Source of the DNA: Deltaproteobacteria bacterium HGW-Deltaproteobacteria-19
Lineage (GTDB): Bacteria > Desulfobacterota > Syntrophia > Syntrophales > PHBD01
NCBI GenBank assembly: GCA_002841865.1
Contig: PHBD01000033.1
Span: 1 to 45,693, forward strand
Direction of reading: 5' to 3'
DNA length: 45,693 bases
Shown here: in pieces, positions 16,797 to 25,391 of the stretch
How positions within the stretch are numbered: the first letter of the stretch is position 1
How the letters are laid out: the number at the start of each line of letters is the position of its first letter
Notes under the pieces: model-generated
Seen by the model: only the letters and a program-made list of their open reading frames with translations
Told to the model about the DNA's origin: nothing
Database searches by the model: none
Program-made: the position numbers and the translations under genes

Positions 16797-19700
16797 TTAG
16801 TAACCGGAAACCATCATGAGCGGACTGTCCGAAGAAAGCTGGCTCCATCCGTTGATTTCCCATTTTGCCAGACCGAACCCGGCAAAGTCCGAATACAGGA
16901 TCGATCCCGAGGCAATCATGGTTGCGGGAATGGATGTGTTCAGCTGGCTCCAGGACGTACCGTCCCACTTTGCCAGCCCGAACCCGGCAAAGCTCGCGTA
17001 GAGGTTGTTGTAGGAGGCCACCATGGCCGTCGGCTCCGCCGTGTTCAACTGGCTCCACTGGGTGCCGTCCCACTTCGCCAGCCCGAATCCCGAGAAGGAT
17101 GCGTAGAGGCTGCTGCCCGAGGCCACCATGGCCGTCGGCTCCGCCGTGTTCAGCTGGCTCCACTGGGTGCCGTCCCACTTCGCCAGCCCGAACCCGGAGA
17201 AGCTCGCATAGAGATTGTTGCCCGAGGCCACCATGGCCGTCGGCTCCGCCGTGTTCAACTGGCTCCACTGGGTGCCGTCCCACTTCGCCAGCCCGAACCC
17301 GGAGAAGATGGCATACAGGCTCGTCCCCGAGGCCACCATGCTCGTCGGGATGGCCGTGTTCAGCTGGCTCCACTGGGTGCCATTCCACCTCGCCAGGCCG
17401 AATCCGGTGAAGCTTGCGTAGAGGTTGTCGCCCGAGGCCACCATGGCCGTCGGCTCCGCCGCGTTCAACTGGCTCCAGCCGTTGCCGTCCCATTTGAAGA
17501 CGCCCTGCCCCGTGAACGTCACGTACAGGTTCGTCCCCGAAGCGGCGAGGGCCGACGGAACGGTGTCGTTGATCTTAGACCAGGCACCAAGGTCCCACTG
17601 CCAGAGCCCCGTGCCCGCGTTCGCCACGTAGAGCAGGCTGTCGGCGTTCATAGCGAGGGGCCGCATCATGTCCATCTCCTCGTGGCTCAGGATGTGGCAG
17701 TGCCACACGTACTCGTGGCCGAAATTCTCCATTCGGTTGGTCACCGGCGGGACCACCGGTTGCGCCGTGAGGGGGTTGATGTTGGTGAACCCGACCGTGG
17801 ATCCCAGGGGCTCCGAGGGATTCAGGGGCCGGATGCTGTTGGGGAGCGGGAAGGGGGGCGCGGGTGCGACGGGCCGCAGGGCCACGATGGTGTCCTGCAG
17901 CGGGTTCACCTTCAGAGTCTCCTTCCAGCCCAGTTCGTTGGGATCCGGCATGGTGATAAACCCGTCCCAGCCGACCCGGTTGAGGAGCTGCACCTCGAAG
18001 AGGTGGAAGTGGACGGGGTGGGTGTCCACGCCGTTGTGGGTGATCTTCCAGATCTGGACCTCGCCGTTCTTCACCTTCTCCGTTGCCGGATCCACGAAGT
18101 TCTGCAAGACGAAGGTCTGGTTCAGGGCCGTCGTGAAGGGCAGCTCGAGGCCCAGCTTGGCACTCATCCGCCCGTAGTCGTCGAAGGTCTCCCCCATCTC
18201 GTCCTGGATGGCCTTGGACTTCATGGGCAGGTTGCTCACGTTCGTCCCGTCCACCCGCTGGTAGCTCAGGTAGCTGTCGGAGATCCGCGAGATTCCCCAG
18301 TAAGGCCAGGCGGCGGGGAAGGTCTTGGCATAGGTTGCGTCGTAGGCCGTCTGCCCGGCGATGATCTCGTGCTGCCCCTGGGCGAAGACACTGTTGGCCC
18401 CGGTGAAGGCGGCCTGCAGCTTCGGCAGGTCGAAAGCGGCAGCGGGCGCCACGTCGGCGATCTTGATCTGCATGACCGTCCGCGTGTTGGGGCCGAAGCC
18501 CGGGAGCGGCGTGTTGGCGCCGCCCACGCTCCGGAGGTCCGGGGCGCCCGTGTAGTAGTCGTAGTGCGGGTCGAGGGCCGGCCAGGGGGCGGGGGCGTCG
18601 TTGTAGAGGATCAGGGTCTTGTTGCGGAAGGCGGAGAAGTCGATGATGACGTCGGCCCGCTCCGCCGGACCGATCTGGAGGGTCCCGCCGCCCTCGGCCT
18701 GGGGCATCACGAGCCCCGCGGTGAAGAGGGTCGGGTCAGTGATCCAGTTGATGGGCTGATTGGGCATCACCACGGGGGTAGGCAGGAAGCCCCCCTCGGT
18801 GCCGATCTGGATCCAGGACGGGCCGGAGGTGGCCGGATCGGGAACGCCCCCCGCCCTGCCGTCGGTCGGCCAGGTCGCGGGCCAGCCGGCGGTCGGCGCG
18901 GCCGTGACCATCTTGACCTCCGTGCAGTTCGTCAGGGGCACGCCCTCCGTCCCGTCGCAGAGCACGAGACCGGGGGAGTTGATCGGGTCTGCCGCGTTCG
19001 TCGTTGCCTTGTCGGCGGCGACATAGAGCTGCAGGTTGAAGAACCGGTCATGGGCCGCGTTGAGGATCCGGAACCGGTAAGCCTTGGGCTCCAGGGTCAG
19101 TGTCGGGTAGGCGGTGCCGTTGATTACCGGGGTGTCCAGGAAGGCCTCCGCCCCCCAGGAGGGGTTCGGCGTCCCGGGCATCTCCGGGGACGGCGAGGCG
19201 GGGCCGTAGTAGGGGTTCGGCACCGGCCCGTAGGTAATGTTGGTTGTCGGCGGCCAGAACCAGGGGCCGTACATCCAGCGCCCCATGGGGTTGACGCCGC
19301 TCAGGTCGGGGTTGTAGGGGTTCTGGGCCGGCATGTAGACGTGGGGCCACCAGAGGTCGCCGGTGACGGCCGTACCCAACGGCTGCCCCGGGATCGACCC
19401 CCATGCCCAGGTCGGGTCGGTGTTCATGACATGGTTGGGGTTGCTGCCGGTGGTGCCCGTGGCGTCCACGAATGTTTTGTCCTGGATGACCAGGGCCACC
19501 TCGTCGGCGGGGATCGTCCCGGCCAGAAATTCCCGGCCGTTCACGGTTCCGCCGTTGATCAGCGCGTCCTCCACGGCGTCGCGGATGATATACCCCGCCG
19601 CGAGCCCCGCGTAGACGCCCAGCCGCGTGATGCCCCAGGCGTGCTCATGGTAGAACATGAACCGGGCGCTCTGCTGGTTGGACCAGAAGTAGGTCATCGC

Positions 19701-20597
19701 TCCGGCCCCGGGGTTGTTCGTCGCCCCGGCGACGGAGCAGGTCGTCTGCCCTGCACAGTTGGAGCCGGGGTAGCTCGTGTTGGTGATGTGGGTCCCTGTC
19801 GCGTCGAACCACATGTCAGGGACATTGTGGACGCTCACGCCCTTCCCGTAACTCTGGTCCTCCCCTGCCGGGGTGATCCACTGGTGGGGCGTGCCGTCGC
19901 TGATCCATGGGCTGCGCCCGCCGTGGAGGTGGATGACCGCCCGGTTCTGGGCGAAGCGGCCGGAAAAGGCAGCCTTCGAGAGCTTCGTCTGGGGGTCATA
20001 GTCCACCGTGTAGTTCCCCGCCCCCATGACGGTGAGGTCCACCGGCAAGAAGAGGTTGCCGGGGGCGCCGAAGGGCAGGCTGTTGACCAGCTTGATGCGG
20101 ACCGGCCGGTCCTTCTGGGTGATGATGAGCGGTCCCAGATAGTGGGGCGTTCGGGCGGGATTGCCGGCGTCCACGTTCAACTGCCGGTACCCTCGCAGCT
20201 TGGAGCCCCCTGTCGTGGCCAGCATCTTGTCGGGGTTGTCGAGGGCGGGGAAGGCCGTGTGCATCCGCTCGCGGAACTCCACCACCTCGATTTCGTAGTA
20301 GTCCGTTCCCGAGTAGGTCGCCTGGTCCGGAACGGCGAGGGGAATGCACTGCCCGATGATGTTTGTGCCGGTGGGGGTACCGCAGATCCCCGGCATTCCG
20401 TCCACGAACTTCTGCAGCTGCGGGCTGTTGGCCCAGTTGGAAGCCGCCCCGAAGTAGTCGGGGATCAGATATCCAAACCCCGGACTGTTCGGGTTCGTGT
20501 CCTGAATGAGTGCCGCCTGCACAGGACCTTGCCCGAATCCCAGGAACAGAACCGTCAATGATACGATCAGTCCTGTTATCATGTTCCGCCTGATCAT
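16797..20597 (-). CDS. Large secreted multicopper oxidase (OmpB/MofA-like) with C-terminal propeller-like repeats
   Basis: The 1266-residue protein has a Sec signal peptide (MIRRNMITG, a hydrophobic core, QAA-L, about residues 1-29) and all four copper motifs of multicopper oxidases: HLHG at 223-226, YHEHA at 316-320, HPVHFH at 860-865, and WHCHILSHEEMDMM at 965-978, which carries the type 1 ligands. Residues about 985-1266 are eight 35-residue repeats (W-D-G-T-Q-W-S-Q-L type). The length, the wide spacing between motif pairs and the 'GTPHQWITPAGEDQSYG' region suggest the OmpB/MofA-type extracellular oxidases linked to metal oxidation or reduction. The true substrate is unknown. The start at 20597 is supported by AAGGAGGTG at good spacing. 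Type II secretion genes are divergent from it and copper-handling genes follow them, which suggests secretion and copper loading by those neighbours. Confidence 0.93.
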   Translation of the reverse strand: MIRRNMITGLIVSLTVLFLGFGQGPVQAALIQDTNPNSPGFGYLIPDYFGAASNWANSPQLQKFVDGMPGICGTPTGTNIIGQCIPLAVPDQATYSGTDYYEIEVVEFRERMHTAFPALDNPDKMLATTGGSKLRGYRQLNVDAGNPARTPHYLGPLIITQKDRPVRIKLVNSLPFGAPGNLFLPVDLTVMGAGNYTVDYDPQTKLSKAAFSGRFAQNRAVIHLHGGRSPWISDGTPHQWITPAGEDQSYGKGVSVHNVPDMWFDATGTHITNTSYPGSNCAGQTTCSVAGATNNPGAGAMTYFWSNQQSARFMFYHEHAWGITRLGVYAGLAAGYIIRDAVEDALINGGTVNGREFLAGTIPADEVALVIQDKTFVDATGTTGSNPNHVMNTDPTWAWGSIPGQPLGTAVTGDLWWPHVYMPAQNPYNPDLSGVNPMGRWMYGPWFWPPTTNITYGPVPNPYYGPASPSPEMPGTPNPSWGAEAFLDTPVINGTAYPTLTLEPKAYRFRILNAAHDRFFNLQLYVAADKATTNAADPINSPGLVLCDGTEGVPLTNCTEVKMVTAAPTAGWPATWPTDGRAGGVPDPATSGPSWIQIGTEGGFLPTPVVMPNQPINWITDPTLFTAGLVMPQAEGGGTLQIGPAERADVIIDFSAFRNKTLILYNDAPAPWPALDPHYDYYTGAPDLRSVGGANTPLPGFGPNTRTVMQIKIADVAPAAAFDLPKLQAAFTGANSVFAQGQHEIIAGQTAYDATYAKTFPAAWPYWGISRISDSYLSYQRVDGTNVSNLPMKSKAIQDEMGETFDDYGRMSAKLGLELPFTTALNQTFVLQNFVDPATEKVKNGEVQIWKITHNGVDTHPVHFHLFEVQLLNRVGWDGFITMPDPNELGWKETLKVNPLQDTIVALRPVAPAPPFPLPNSIRPLNPSEPLGSTVGFTNINPLTAQPVVPPVTNRMENFGHEYVWHCHILSHEEMDMMRPLAMNADSLLYVANAGTGLWQWDLGAWSKINDTVPSALAASGTNLYVTFTGQGVFKWDGNGWSQLNAAEPTAMVASGDNLYASFTGFGLARWNGTQWSQLNTAIPTSMVASGTSLYAIFSGFGLAKWDGTQWSQLNTAEPTAMVASGNNLYASFSGFGLAKWDGTQWSQLNTAEPTAMVASGSSLYASFSGFGLAKWDGTQWSQLNTAEPTAMVASYNNLYASFAGFGLAKWDGTSWSQLNTSIPATMIASGSILYSDFAGFGLAKWEINGWSQLSSDSPLMMVSGY
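16801..17640 (-). repeat. Eight tandem 105-bp repeats inside the multicopper oxidase gene
   Basis: The segment CTGGCTCCACTGGGTGCCG or a close variant recurs exactly every 105 bases (for example at 16839, 16944, 17049, 17154, 17259, 17364 and 17469), with a diverged eighth unit beyond. The central units are almost identical. Each encodes 35 residues with four short strand-like segments (LYASF, GLAKWD, WSQLN, TAMVAS), as in a beta-propeller blade. The near-identity implies recent duplication or gene conversion, so copy number may vary between strains. Confidence 0.9.
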
Positions 20598-21292
20598 GGC
20601 ACACCTCCTTCTTTGCTGTCTCTCGTATCTGCTTGTTGCGTCCACTGTTTCAACTTTATATTTCTCCATTTTCGCATAGCTCCGCCCTCTCGTTTCCATC
20701 GGGAAGGGGAACGGGTTAACGACCTGCGACACCATATTTATAGAATAGGGAAACATCCGCCTGGAAACGGCTCCGATTGCAGGCAATCGGTGCCGGTGCC
20801 ATCATCTCCATCTGCCCTGGCATAGCCTTCATGTCACATCCGCCACACACTCAAACGCTTGATTGTCAGGTCTTCCTGCATGGGACTGCACGAATGACAG
20901 CCGTCGAAGACCCTGACAAACCTTGAATGGAAGCAATTGCGTTTCTCCATTGTTGTCGATTTTGGACATCAATTTATTCAAAACGGACCTTCCCTTCAAT
21001 CGGGCATCGCCTTATTTGAACCTGCCAAATCCCCTAAAAATCGACTCTCCCGCGCCCATCCGCGGCTTCATCCCGGCCAAGCTCCGAAATCGGCATCCGG
21101 ACCATCCCCTGATGCCGAATTAAGAGATTTGCTGACGGGGATCGAGGGGTCCCCTGATGGATTCCCGGGGGGAAAAATGAAACAAAACATGCACGAAGGG
21201 TTTGTCGGGGGTTATCGATCCCGGCTTGCCGGATCATCCGGCTGCCGTATTAACCTCCGCCTGGTCCGGACATCGCTTCGCAGGTTCCGTTC
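20598..21292. other. Divergent intergenic region between oxidase and gspE
   Basis: These 695 bases lie between head-to-head genes and must hold the promoters of both the oxidase (minus) and the secretion operon (plus). I could not identify convincing -35/-10 pairs or a sigma-54 site. A long inverted repeat lies at 20863-20919. A short open frame at 20937-21296 (plus) has no ribosome site or recognisable protein character and is not called. Confidence 0.6.
20863..20919. promoter_or_regulatory. Inverted repeat in the divergent promoter region
   Basis: TTGTCAGG-TCTTC (20863-20875) is the reverse complement of GAAGACCCTGACAA (20906-20919) except for one bulged base, with 30 bases between. It may be a bipartite operator shared by the two divergent transcripts or a stable hairpin. 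No T-run follows on either side, so a terminator is unlikely. Confidence 0.4.
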
Positions 21293-22840
21293 ATGACCGC
21301 CGATAACAGCCCAGACACAAGCCGGACCGCTCCGGTCTGCCGGCCCGAGGACCTCCCCAAGGTGCCCCTCGTCCTGGAGGGGCTGTCCAGCCGCTTCATC
21401 CGCGATAGGCGGTTCATCCCCCTGGAGTTGAAGAACAACCGCCTGAAGGTGCTCATGGCGGACCCGGGTGACCGGGAAGCCGTCGAAGCCCTGTCGATCG
21501 CCCTGTCCGCGGATGTGCGGGTCTATTCCGGCGACGGCAGGATGATCGACGACTACATCTCCCGGTACTACGGACAGGAAGCGCAAGACATAAGCGAGAT
21601 TATTGACAAAATCGACGACGTAGGACCCGAATTCGTCGACAGCGGGGGCGAGGACGTCGGCCACCTGAAGGACCTGGCATCGGAGGCGCCCATCATCAAG
21701 CTCGTCAACCTGCTCATCACGAGGGCCCTGGAGAGCCGGGCCAGCGATATCCACATCGAGCCCTTCGAGGACGAGCTGAAAATACGCTACCGCATCGACG
21801 GCGTGCTCCACGAAATCGAAACGATGCCCAAGAAGCTGCAGGCCGCCATTGTCTCGAGGATCAAGATCATGTCCCGCCTCAATATCGCCGAGCGGAGGCT
21901 GCCCCAGGACGGCCGCATCCGGATTCGAGCGGGCGAGAAGGAGATCGACCTCCGCGTTTCCACGGTCCCCGTGCTCCACGGCGAGGGCGTAGTCATGAGG
22001 ATTCTCGACAAGGAAGGCGTTGTCATCGACCTGGACCGACTGGGGTTTTCCGCGGATATCCTCGAACAATTCCGTCAACTGATCAGGAAACCCCACGGCA
22101 TCCTGCTGGTGACGGGACCCACCGGGAGCGGCAAGACGACCACCCTCTACGGTGCTCTGGACAAGATCAATACGCCGGACCGGAAAATCATTACCGTCGA
22201 GGACCCGGTGGAGTACCAGCTCAAGGGCGTCAACCAGATCCAAGTGAAGCCGGCCATCGGCCTCACCTTCGCCACCACGCTCCGCCACATCGTCCGGCAG
22301 GACCCGGATGTCATCATGATCGGCGAGATCCGGGACCTGGAGACGGCGGAGATCGCCGTCCAGTCCGCCCTGACGGGGCACATGGTTTTCGCGACCCTCC
22401 ATACGAACGACGCCCCGAGCGCCGTCACGAGGCTGCTGGACCTGGGCATGGAGAGCTTTCTCCTGTCTTCGACGATCCGGGGTATCCTGGCCCAGAGGCT
22501 CGTTCGCGTCATCTGCCCGAACTGCCGCGAGCGGGACGACTCGGCCTTCACAATCGAGGAGCGGGCCCTTTTCGGTCTCTCCGCGGACACGGTGCTGTAC
22601 CGCGGGCGTGGCTGCGAAACCTGCACGTGGACAGGCTACTACGGTCGGCAGGGTGTTTTCGAACTCATGGCAATGGACGACGAACTGCGCCGGCTGGTCC
22701 TCCGGAACGCCGATGCCAACGAGTTGCGTCAGAGGGCAAGGGAGCTGGGGATGAAGACGCTCCTCGAGGACGGGGCGGACAAGGTCCGGCGAGGGGTGAC
22801 GACCCTGCAGGAAGTCTTCCGGGTGACCCAGGAGGCATGA
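21293..22840 (+). CDS. gspE: Type II secretion ATPase GspE
   Basis: The 515-residue hexameric ATPase that drives pseudopilus assembly has an N-terminal GspE-N domain (about 20-120) and a full catalytic core: Walker A 'GPTGSGKTT' (275-283), Asp box 'TVEDPVEY', Walker B 'IMIGEIRD' (342-349) and His box 'GHMVFATLHTNDA'. A tetracysteine zinc site is formed by CPNC (408-411) and CETC (441-444), as in GspE and PilB. An ATG at 21293 has a weak AGGT upstream. It heads a plus-strand operon with gspF and the pseudopilin, divergent from the multicopper oxidase. PilB of type IV pili is the main alternative, but the GspG/GspD partners favour type II secretion. Confidence 0.93.
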   Translation: MTADNSPDTSRTAPVCRPEDLPKVPLVLEGLSSRFIRDRRFIPLELKNNRLKVLMADPGDREAVEALSIALSADVRVYSGDGRMIDDYISRYYGQEAQDISEIIDKIDDVGPEFVDSGGEDVGHLKDLASEAPIIKLVNLLITRALESRASDIHIEPFEDELKIRYRIDGVLHEIETMPKKLQAAIVSRIKIMSRLNIAERRLPQDGRIRIRAGEKEIDLRVSTVPVLHGEGVVMRILDKEGVVIDLDRLGFSADILEQFRQLIRKPHGILLVTGPTGSGKTTTLYGALDKINTPDRKIITVEDPVEYQLKGVNQIQVKPAIGLTFATTLRHIVRQDPDVIMIGEIRDLETAEIAVQSALTGHMVFATLHTNDAPSAVTRLLDLGMESFLLSSTIRGILAQRLVRVICPNCRERDDSAFTIEERALFGLSADTVLYRGRGCETCTWTGYYGRQGVFELMAMDDELRRLVLRNADANELRQRARELGMKTLLEDGADKVRRGVTTLQEVFRVTQEA

Positions 22841-22841
22841 G

Positions 22842-24038
22842 ATGCCGCTCTTCGCGTACCGCTCCACAACCCTGGAAGGCGCCGTCGCAGAGGGGCTGAT
22901 CGAGGCGATCGACCGGCGGGCGGCTATCGAAAAGCTCAAGAACTCCGGGGTGATCCCGCTGGAGGTCAAGGCACCCGCCCCGGTGCGCCTGCGGGCGCGT
23001 TGGCGGCTCCGTCCTGCTGCGGGGGACCTGACGGCCTTCACGGCCGAGCTCTCCACCCTGCTGGCCGCCGGACTTCCCCTGGACCGGAGCCTGAATATCC
23101 TGGCGGAGATCGAAGAGCACCGGGGCATGCGGGAGACCGTCCGGTCCCTTCTGCGCGCCATCCGGGAAGGGGCCTCGTTCTCCGAGGCCCTCCAGAGGCA
23201 CCCGGAGATGTTTTCCAGGCTCTACGTAAACATGGTCCGTGCCGGCGAGGCGGGGGGCGTCCTCGACGTGATCCTGGAGAAGCTGAACGAGTACCTGGAG
23301 TCGGCGAAGGAGCTGCGGGACCATGTCGTGTCCGCCCTGATTTACCCGGCGATCCTCGTGGTGACGGGGGGCGTATCCATCGTCCTGCTTTTGACCTTCG
23401 TCCTGCCCCGCTTCTCCGCGATCTTCTCCGAGATCGGGACCGCCCTGCCCGTCTCGACCAAAATCCTAATGGCCATCAGCGGGGCACTGCAGTCCTATGG
23501 ATGGTTCTTCCTGGCGATCCTGGTCGCGACTGCCCTCCTGGTCCGGCAGTACCTCGCCACGGAAAAGGGGCGCCTGGGCTGGGATGCGCTCATGCTCCGG
23601 CTCGCGGGTGATGTGGTCCGGAAACTGGAGACGGCCCGTTTCTGCCGGACCCTGGGAACGCTCCTCGCCGGAGGGGTTCCCCTGCTGCAGGCCCTGGGCA
23701 ACGCCCGGGACGTCATCGGGAACCGTGTCGTCGCCGGGAAAATCGATGCCGTAACCCGGGGTGCCAAGGAGGGGCGCGGGATCGCGGACCCGCTGGCCCG
23801 GACGGGTTCATTTCCACAGCTGGCTCTCTCCATGATCGCCGTCGGAGAGGAGAGTGGGCAGTTGGAATCGATGCTGATCCGGATCGCCGTGACCTATGAA
23901 AAGGGCCTGCGGCAGGCGGTGAAGAGGCTGATGGCCGTCCTGGAGCCCCTGCTGATCCTGTTCATGGGGCTCATCATCGGTTTTGTCGTGATTTCGATGC
24001 TGCTGGCCATATTCAGCATTTCCGACATCCCGATCTGA
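22842..24038 (+). CDS. gspF: Type II secretion inner-membrane protein GspF
   Basis: The 398-residue protein has two T2SSF repeats (about 70-195 and 270-395) and three TM helices (about 165-190, 215-240 and the C-terminal 370-395). The N-terminus 'MPLFAYRSTTLEGAVAEGLI' and the pattern 'FTAELSTLLAAGLPLDRSL' are typical. GspF is the membrane platform with which GspE engages. The start lies one base after the gspE stop, with AGGAGG 6 bases upstream. Confidence 0.94.
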   Translation: MPLFAYRSTTLEGAVAEGLIEAIDRRAAIEKLKNSGVIPLEVKAPAPVRLRARWRLRPAAGDLTAFTAELSTLLAAGLPLDRSLNILAEIEEHRGMRETVRSLLRAIREGASFSEALQRHPEMFSRLYVNMVRAGEAGGVLDVILEKLNEYLESAKELRDHVVSALIYPAILVVTGGVSIVLLLTFVLPRFSAIFSEIGTALPVSTKILMAISGALQSYGWFFLAILVATALLVRQYLATEKGRLGWDALMLRLAGDVVRKLETARFCRTLGTLLAGGVPLLQALGNARDVIGNRVVAGKIDAVTRGAKEGRGIADPLARTGSFPQLALSMIAVGEESGQLESMLIRIAVTYEKGLRQAVKRLMAVLEPLLILFMGLIIGFVVISMLLAIFSISDIPI

Positions 24039-24071
24039 GAGGGAATGGGAGCCACCGGAGGAGACGAGACC

Positions 24072-24512
24072 ATGGGAAGCGGACAACGGGGCTTCACCCT
24101 CCTCGAGATGATCCTGGTGCTCATGCTCGCCTCCCTGATCCTGGGAATGTCGTCGGTCTTCTTCGCAGGCTTCCTGCCGACCGCCCGGCTGAACGCTGCG
24201 GGCCGCGAGATCACGGCTTCGATCCGCCACGCCCGCTCCCTCGCCCGAGCGACCATGGAAAGCCGTACGGTCTTCCTCGACCTGGACGGCAGGACCTACG
24301 GCATCGAGGGACTGTCAAGAAAGCCCCTTCCGCCGAATACCCGGATCCGGGTGTTCGACGACCTTGCCGGCGTGATCGACCGGGGCACGTATGCCATCAC
24401 GTTCCGCCGCGGTGCCACCACGAGAGGCGGAAGCATCGTCCTCTCGGCCGGAAGGAAAACGTTGCACATCGAGATGGACCCCATCACAGGGGCCGTCCGG
24501 ATCGCCGACTGA
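24072..24512 (+). CDS. gspH: Type II secretion minor pseudopilin, GspH-like
   Basis: The 146-residue protein has a short leader and the class III cleavage site G-FTLLE (cut after Gly7, with Glu at +5), followed by a hydrophobic helix. The body ('AAGREITASIRHARSLARAT', 'RTVFLDLDGRTYGIEG', C-terminal 'ITGAVRIAD') matches GspH/FimT-type pseudopilins rather than GspG. In most operons GspG comes directly after GspF; here GspH does and GspG lies 6.5 kb downstream. The start at 24072 has GGAGGAG 8 bases upstream; an in-frame ATG at 24045 lacks such a site. Confidence 0.85.
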   Translation: MGSGQRGFTLLEMILVLMLASLILGMSSVFFAGFLPTARLNAAGREITASIRHARSLARATMESRTVFLDLDGRTYGIEGLSRKPLPPNTRIRVFDDLAGVIDRGTYAITFRRGATTRGGSIVLSAGRKTLHIEMDPITGAVRIAD

Positions 24513-24562
24513 ACCTTCGCCTTCCGGAACCGCCGGGAGGTCATGCATGCAGGAGCTGTGAC

Positions 24563-25216
24563 ATGAGCATCCAGATTCTTCTCGCAGACGATCACATGAT
24601 CTTCCGGGACGGCCTGCGCGCTCTGATTGACAGGGAAGAAGGGATGGAGGTCGTCGGAGAGGCGGATAACGGCCGGCAGGCCGTCAAGCTGGCCCAGGAG
24701 CTCGCGCCCGGTGTGATCATCATGGACGTGTCCATGCCGGACATGAACGGCATCGAGGCGACCCGAAAAATCACCACCGCCATGCCGGGGGCCAAACTGA
24801 TCGCCCTCTCCATGCACTCAGACCGGCGCTACGTCCTGGGGATGCTGGAGGCCGGAGCGGCAGGCTATCTGCTGAAGGACTGCGCCTTCGAGGAACTGGC
24901 CAGGGCCATCCGCCATGTTTACGCAGGCAATACCTACCTGAGCCCGAAGATCGCCGACGTGGTCGTAAGGGGTTACCTCAGCAAGGGAGCCCGCTCCTCC
25001 GGGGAGGGTCATCCGCTTCTGACCTCGCGGGAGCGGGAGATCCTCCAGCTCATCGCCGAGGGGCTGTCGACGAGGGAAATCTCCACCCACATCTGCCTGA
25101 GCATCAAGACGGTCGAGACCCACCGGCGGAACATCATGGAGAAACTGAACATGCGCAGCGTCGCCGAACTGACGAAGTACTCCATCCGTGAAGGCCTGGT
25201 TGCCCTGGACAAGTGA
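24563..25216 (+). CDS. NarL/LuxR-type response regulator (copy 1)
   Basis: The 217-residue regulator has an N-terminal receiver domain (acidic pair D9/D10, phosphoacceptor D55 in 'VIIMDVSMPDMNG', K near 'YLLKDC') and a C-terminal LuxR helix-turn-helix ('LTSREREILQLIAEGLSTRE', 'SIKTVETHRRNIMEKL'). It is close in sequence and identical in length to the regulator at 26875-27528, implying a tandem duplication around the kinase. The start has AGGAG 7 bases upstream. The kinase at 25392 is the likely phosphodonor. Confidence 0.93.
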   Translation: MSIQILLADDHMIFRDGLRALIDREEGMEVVGEADNGRQAVKLAQELAPGVIIMDVSMPDMNGIEATRKITTAMPGAKLIALSMHSDRRYVLGMLEAGAAGYLLKDCAFEELARAIRHVYAGNTYLSPKIADVVVRGYLSKGARSSGEGHPLLTSREREILQLIAEGLSTREISTHICLSIKTVETHRRNIMEKLNMRSVAELTKYSIREGLVALDK

Positions 25217-25391
25217 CGACCCGAAACGCATCCCATAACCTCCTCCGTGCCGCCCCCGGCCTCCATCATGCTTCCCGCCGCCCGGGGCTCCGCCCGCCCT
25301 CCGTTCCGGCGACGGCGAGGTATTGCGTTCCAGCGTCAAACACGCTACATTCCCCATCCATTCGGATGCGCCTGCCGACGAGAGGGAACCT

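Noticed and set aside
16801-17640. Regular 105-bp repeats as a possible CRISPR array
   Set aside because: The units are contiguous, in frame with the oxidase and without variable spacers. They encode a repeated protein domain.
16677-20561. Very long plus-strand open frame opposite the multicopper oxidase
   Set aside because: It is the antisense shadow of a gene with clear copper motifs, a signal peptide and a strong ribosome site. Its translation is Arg/Gly/His/Val-rich low complexity without a recognisable domain.
20937-21296. 119-codon plus-strand frame upstream of gspE
   Set aside because: No Shine-Dalgarno, no recognisable domain, overlap with the gspE start, and probable overlap with promoter DNA.
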